A stretch of 64,000 nucleotides of DNA, taken from NCBI GenBank assembly GCA_037157565.1, contig JAZHRO010000039.1:45942001-46006000 (forward strand), given 5' to 3'. This stretch comes from Thalassia testudinum. Lineage: Eukaryota > Streptophyta > Magnoliopsida > Alismatales > Hydrocharitaceae. Position numbers and translations under genes: made by a program. Under the pieces are notes generated by a model. The model did not search any database. It saw only the letters and a program-made list of their open reading frames with translations, and had not been told where the DNA came from. This document shows, in pieces, positions 60,755 through 64,000 of the stretch (positions are counted from its first letter, which is position 1; every line of letters begins with the position of its first letter).

Positions 60755-60849
60755 CTCGCCATGGACAAAATCCCCCTCACATGCTTGACTTGGCTGTACT
60801 CCCCAACCACGTTCTTCTCTGCCTCCCATCGGCTCCTCCGCAACTCGTG
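60755..60849 (-). pseudogene. CYP23-like exon 3
   Basis: Acceptor TATGTAG, donor GAG|GTACGC. The exon encodes HELRRSRWEAEKNVV then GEYSQVKHVRGILSMAR. VKHVRGILSM is typical of the CYP23 type. The longer open frame over the same bases (60659-61009) is another frame. Confidence 0.7.
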
Positions 60850-61384
60850 CTACATATAGCCCTTCTCTATCTGATTCAATTTTTGTCGATCGAAAAATAA
60901 TTACGATGTCCATGAAGGGGCAAATAACAATAAAATCAAAACTATCATTTGTGTTGAGGAAAAACGTAATCACGAAAATAGTCATAAAATCAAATATCAT
61001 TTGTGTCAATTAAAAAGTTAAGGGTTGGACTTCCATTCAGAACACCTCCACCACCCCCCCCTCCCCCACTTTTTCCTGAAAACTATTCGTCCACGGTAGT
61101 TAAATTTACGTGGTGCTCTCGTCAGAAGTTTTTGATCTCCCTGCAAAAACTAAAAGATACAGACACAGATATTAATTTTCATATCCAAATAAACTATCAT
61201 ATATTAATCCAATCTAAAGGCTTAATTCCCAGCTCCACTTGTGCGTCCTCCAACTGAGAATCGCATATTTAGTCATTGTGCAGATCCAATGGTGGGAAGG
61301 AGATGGATAGGATCTATTGATTTTTTCGTGGACAAACCACCATCCTTTGTGACATATGACCATCACCCGAGGGATAGGGTGCGC

Positions 61385-61391
<7 letters not shown>

Positions 61392-61433
<42 letters not shown>
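61392..61433. repeat. (TA)n microsatellite
   Basis: About 20 uninterrupted TA units bordering the first fold-back unit. A shorter TA/GA run lies at 61730-61760. Confidence 0.9.
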
Positions 61434-61438
<5 letters not shown>

Positions 61439-61439
61439 C

Positions 61440-61725
61440 AGCGTAAAGTTCATTTGAATATAATTTGGGTAAAATTTATCTAATATCTTTGATTATAAAT
61501 AATATTTTAAAGTAAAAATTTAAGAATTAAAATCACTAAGTATATTATATATAAAATTTTAAGTCAATTCAATACATCAAAGGATCTAATTTTAACAACT
61601 TAAATATTAAGTAATTTGACCTTAGGTATTATAGTTATTTAATTTTAATAAAATTTTATGTATTTTATATTTTTACTAAATAATTTCAATTCCTAAGTTA
61701 TACATAAATTAAGTGAAGTTCCAAC
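61440..61725. mobile_element. Fold-back MITE-like unit 1
   Basis: The left half (AAGAATTAAAATCACTAAG) and the complement of the right half (AGGAATTGAAATTATTTAG) match imperfectly along most of their length, so the unit can fold on itself. The TA runs on both sides suggest insertion at TA. Confidence 0.45.
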
Positions 61726-61761
61726 CCTCATATATATATATATATAGAGAGAGAGAGAGGA

Positions 61762-62055
61762 GTGTGTCGGTGACTTATATGTAGGTTACATATAGGTGCG
61801 ATAATATCTCCCACAATTAGTAATATTTTGGATTGAAAATTTAAAAATTGAGATCACTTCATATAACATGTTATATATCAAATTTAAAATCAATCTAATA
61901 ATATATGTGTTAAGAGTATCAAATTAACTTTAAATTTAATGTATAATATATTCATATGGAGTGATATCAATCTCTAAATTTTTAATCTAAAACATTACTC
62001 ATAGTGAAGGATATTGTTACACATACATGTAATTTATGTACAAGTCACTTGTATG
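61762..62055. mobile_element. Fold-back MITE-like unit 2
   Basis: The left arm GTGACTTATATGTAGGTTAC... and the complement of the right arm GTGACTTGTACATAAATTAC... match over roughly 120 bp with scattered differences, including the GAGATCACTTCATAT / GATATCACTCCATAT block. No coding capacity. Confidence 0.6.
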
Positions 62056-62149
62056 TTCTACCCACCACATATATATATATATATATATATATATGTTTGG
62101 ATGTCGAAATTAACATGAGTACATTTGCCCTATGTCCTATACAACTTAC

Positions 62150-62236
62150 TCGAAAAAAAAATGGTTGGAAGATGTGCTCTACGGTTCTTGGTGCAATGCT
62201 CGGGAACAACTCAAACTCTATGTCCCCGTAATTTGT
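62150..62236 (-). pseudogene. CYP23-like exon 2
   Basis: Acceptor GGTCGCAG, donor CGA|GTAAGT. The exon encodes TNYGDIEFELFPSIAP then RTVEHIF, the cyclophilin N-terminal strand-helix. After HIFQ the sequence runs through a 9-T tract to FFFR, where the family has about ten more residues before FFRV. This looks like a small deletion or altered exon end. Confidence 0.75.
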
Positions 62237-62495
62237 CTGCGACCAAAAGGACAGGTAAATCAAACAAAAACGTTCGGGATATAAAAGATCTCACAAAAAT
62301 AATCTACAACTCACAAAAAAAACGGACTTGATCACCATCGGACCGTACACTTTTGTCAGCTAATGAGCCATCTGACGATGGAGATGGATTTTGTAGGATT
62401 TTTTTCTGGTGAAATTTTGAGTATGACATATAGTGTCCTACATCAAATGACATAGGGGGCGGTGGGGTTTGGTGTTGGGGGTCAAAGAACGTCAC

Positions 62496-62613
62496 CTAAA
62501 AACACGATGCAAACGGATCCGACGTCATTGTCGACGACGGAGAGGGCACGACATGTGGAAAGGACGGGTAGGAGGAGTAGAACGATAACGATTGTCGATC
62601 TATATATCTCCAT
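62496..62613 (-). pseudogene. CYP23-like exon 1 with signal peptide
   Basis: Starts MEIYRSTIVIVLLLLPVLS, a classical signal peptide, and ends with GSVCIVF before the donor TTTTTAG|GTGACG. The family ends this exon VVFQ with CAG|GT. Here the exon is one base longer and reads TTAG, which breaks the phase to exon 2. Confidence 0.55.
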
Positions 62614-64000
62614 GGCTATTGTCATAGTGTTTCCTTCTTTTCTTCCTGTGTAATTGGCGCGTAACGCGGGAGAGAATATGAGATCGGTGTAAGCCATTCG
62701 CACGTTACTTCCATGTTGCATGGTTTGTGATATATTCTAAAAAGTTTTGGGAACGCGGCCAATCACTTCACAAGAGAAATTTTAAGGATCAAACAAAAAG
62801 AGATTGAATTCCAAATTTCTCCGAGAAAGAAGAAAGAAAACTATGAAAAGTAGTTTCCTTTACTTCTATGCTAATAAATTGCCCCCTAAGAACCTTTTTG
62901 TAGCCTATGATGCACACTCGAGTGCTCACAGGATACAATCATGTTTTCTGAGAGGGTGACCTGGATAAGAGAAATGACTTGAGGATGCACAAGGCAAGAA
63001 GCGACTTCATCTAGACCCTTGCAATAGGGAAATCTGTTGAGCTTGATTATACTAGGCAAGAGATTGCCTAACAAAATATATTAGAATCGTTGGATAGCCA
63101 TCAAGTAGACTCAGAGATTTGAGAACAAGGGAATAGAATGACCATGTGTGTACTCCTTGAAGAAAAAGGATCCCAGACCCTGCCATGGTCCTCAAATGGG
63201 GGCAAATCAAAGAGAAACTAGATTAGTTCCAGTATTGACTACTGAGATACTCAAAAAAAAAAATACTCGATGCCGTGAGAGAGGAGGATGGCTTTTGCAA
63301 ACAGAATCATTAGAAATTAATCCTCAAAAAACTAGAAACTTCCCATAATAGAACTCGATATCAAGCAAACCCTTAGTTCACGTGTCAAGTGTCTCTAGGC
63401 AAACCAAAGTCAACAATCGCTAGTTCAAAGTACTTCATTACGAAGGATGGTGGGTAACCCCGAGGGGGATTTGAGATGGAAGAGTCTCTTCCTTGTGCAA
63501 GGAGATGTTTCTCGCACCACGAACCACCCAGGTTCACAACAAGAGCACCCTATTTACAAAGTGATCATTTTTGTCACTATGACATTAAAAAGTCCTGCTG
63601 CCAATTATTAGTAGCTAATAATTACTAGATTATGTAGTGACCTAGAACTAGAAACACTACGAGTGGGAGTCAACTATGATGAGCATTGTGGCTCATCAAG
63701 GTATGTTAGAAAAATTACTTGGGACAAGAAGTGGAAATTAAAGGAAATAGAGGGAAAGTGGAAAAGGCTAGACGTTTAAGGAAAAAGAAAAAGTAAATCA
63801 CATCCATCTAGAAATGCACACTCTTTGAGGCATGTAAAATCATGGACTTTTTTTCCCTCTTACACTTTTATGCCCTACTCAGCCTTTTGGCTCATACTTA
63901 ATTGTTACCCAATTTTTCAGGACAAGATGCTATACCATCTTATCCATCATGCAGCCCACACTCTATTAAAGGCATTGCACTAGTGTGTGTAGTATCTTAC
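62614..64000. other. Upstream or intergenic DNA, nothing recognised
   Basis: No recognisable gene or element end. A TGTAGTGACCTAG phrase at 63634 might be the beginning of another LTR cut by the window edge, but there is no second landmark. Confidence 0.45.

Larger units (their letters stand above)
60850..62149 (-). other. Cyclophilin intron 2 region with simple repeats and fold-back elements
   Basis: Contains (TA)n at 61392-61433, two fold-back MITE-like units and (AT)n at 62069-62094. A short GGRTSGAGN-like reading at 61228-61256 (- strand) could be a decayed piece of the missing catalytic exon. Confidence 0.45.
44280..62613 (-). pseudogene. CYP23: CYP23-type cyclophilin gene, exons scattered over 18 kb, probably broken
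   Basis: Peptidyl-prolyl cis-trans isomerase of the secreted/endomembrane CYP23 type. Exon pieces in order on the - strand: 62613-62496 (signal peptide), 62236-62150, 60849-60755, 59958-59900, 45228-45139 and 44336-44280 (ends with TAA). Junction 5/6 is exact: GCG|GTAGGA and TTTGCAG|CCA in phase 0, giving SLIA then PIERVTIPSTYYY, matching the YYY-containing family C-terminus. Intron 4 is about 14.7 kb and contains the copia nest. Against function: exon 1 ends one base out of phase with exon 2, exons 3 and 4 do not keep phase, and the middle of the catalytic domain (the FFRVDKGF segment and its surroundings) was not found. An active gene with missed small exons is possible. Confidence 0.65.

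Noticed and set aside
60659..61009. 116-codon open frame on the - strand
   Set aside because: The conserved cyclophilin exon is in another frame over the same bases; this frame shows no motif.
61228..61256. GGRTSGAGN-like piece as a cyclophilin exon
   Set aside because: Only GGRT matches the family, and no donor site follows. Kept as a remark, not as an exon.
63634..64000. Possible LTR start TGTAGTGACCTAG
   Set aside because: Only one landmark and the window ends; cannot be supported.

Overview
This is plant nuclear DNA, most likely from a monocot with a repeat-rich genome. The one clearly intact gene, an alpha-tubulin gene, is strongly GC-biased at third codon positions, which fits a monocot. 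I cannot name the species. Almost everything else is transposable elements, and three quarters of the window can be resolved into insertions with matching target-site duplications (TSDs).

Layout. 1-5311: AT-rich DNA with a tRNA-Gly-like relic and a LINE remnant split by a small PIF/Harbinger-like MITE. 5312 to about 36000: one five-level nest. An old solo LTR holds a second solo LTR (6526-34597, TSD ACATA/ACATG). That holds a reverse-oriented solo LTR (8714-30553, TSD ACTCC), which holds another LTR (13388-29332, TSD GGCGA). That last one holds a structurally complete but decayed Ty3/gypsy chromovirus (14148-24560, TSD AAAGC) and a further solo LTR (24713-27425, TSD CGGTG). Also in the nest are a GC-rich solo LTR of another family (8839-11611, TSD CGCAG), a GCATGC-rich MITE, and a hAT-like element that itself contains a solo LTR (TSD CATAC). 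36656-39279: another solo LTR of the same family.

40490-42408: alpha-tubulin gene on the + strand with one intron. Facing it on the - strand is a cyclophilin gene of the CYP23 type, with exon pieces spread from 62613 down to 44280. Intron 4 is about 14.7 kb because a Ty1/copia element (45260-59820) landed in it. The copia element was split by a solo LTR (48069-58363), and that LTR received a gag-only retrotransposon (50116-54869) and a second copy of the GC-rich LTR family (54977-57694). Several cyclophilin exon junctions do not keep phase and part of the catalytic domain was not found, so this copy is probably broken.

The most unusual signal is a family of CAGACGTCTG palindromes in the LTRs. 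Their ACGT cores sit on an exact 20-bp register, often in a 20-12-20 bp four-site module. The same spacing rule occurs in the gypsy LTRs, in the unrelated gag-only (copia-type) LTR and, as a single pair, in the third LTR family. In the oldest LTR the register survives although the motifs have decayed, largely by C-to-T changes at CpG. This looks like a shared regulatory grammar captured or converged upon by several retrotransposon families.
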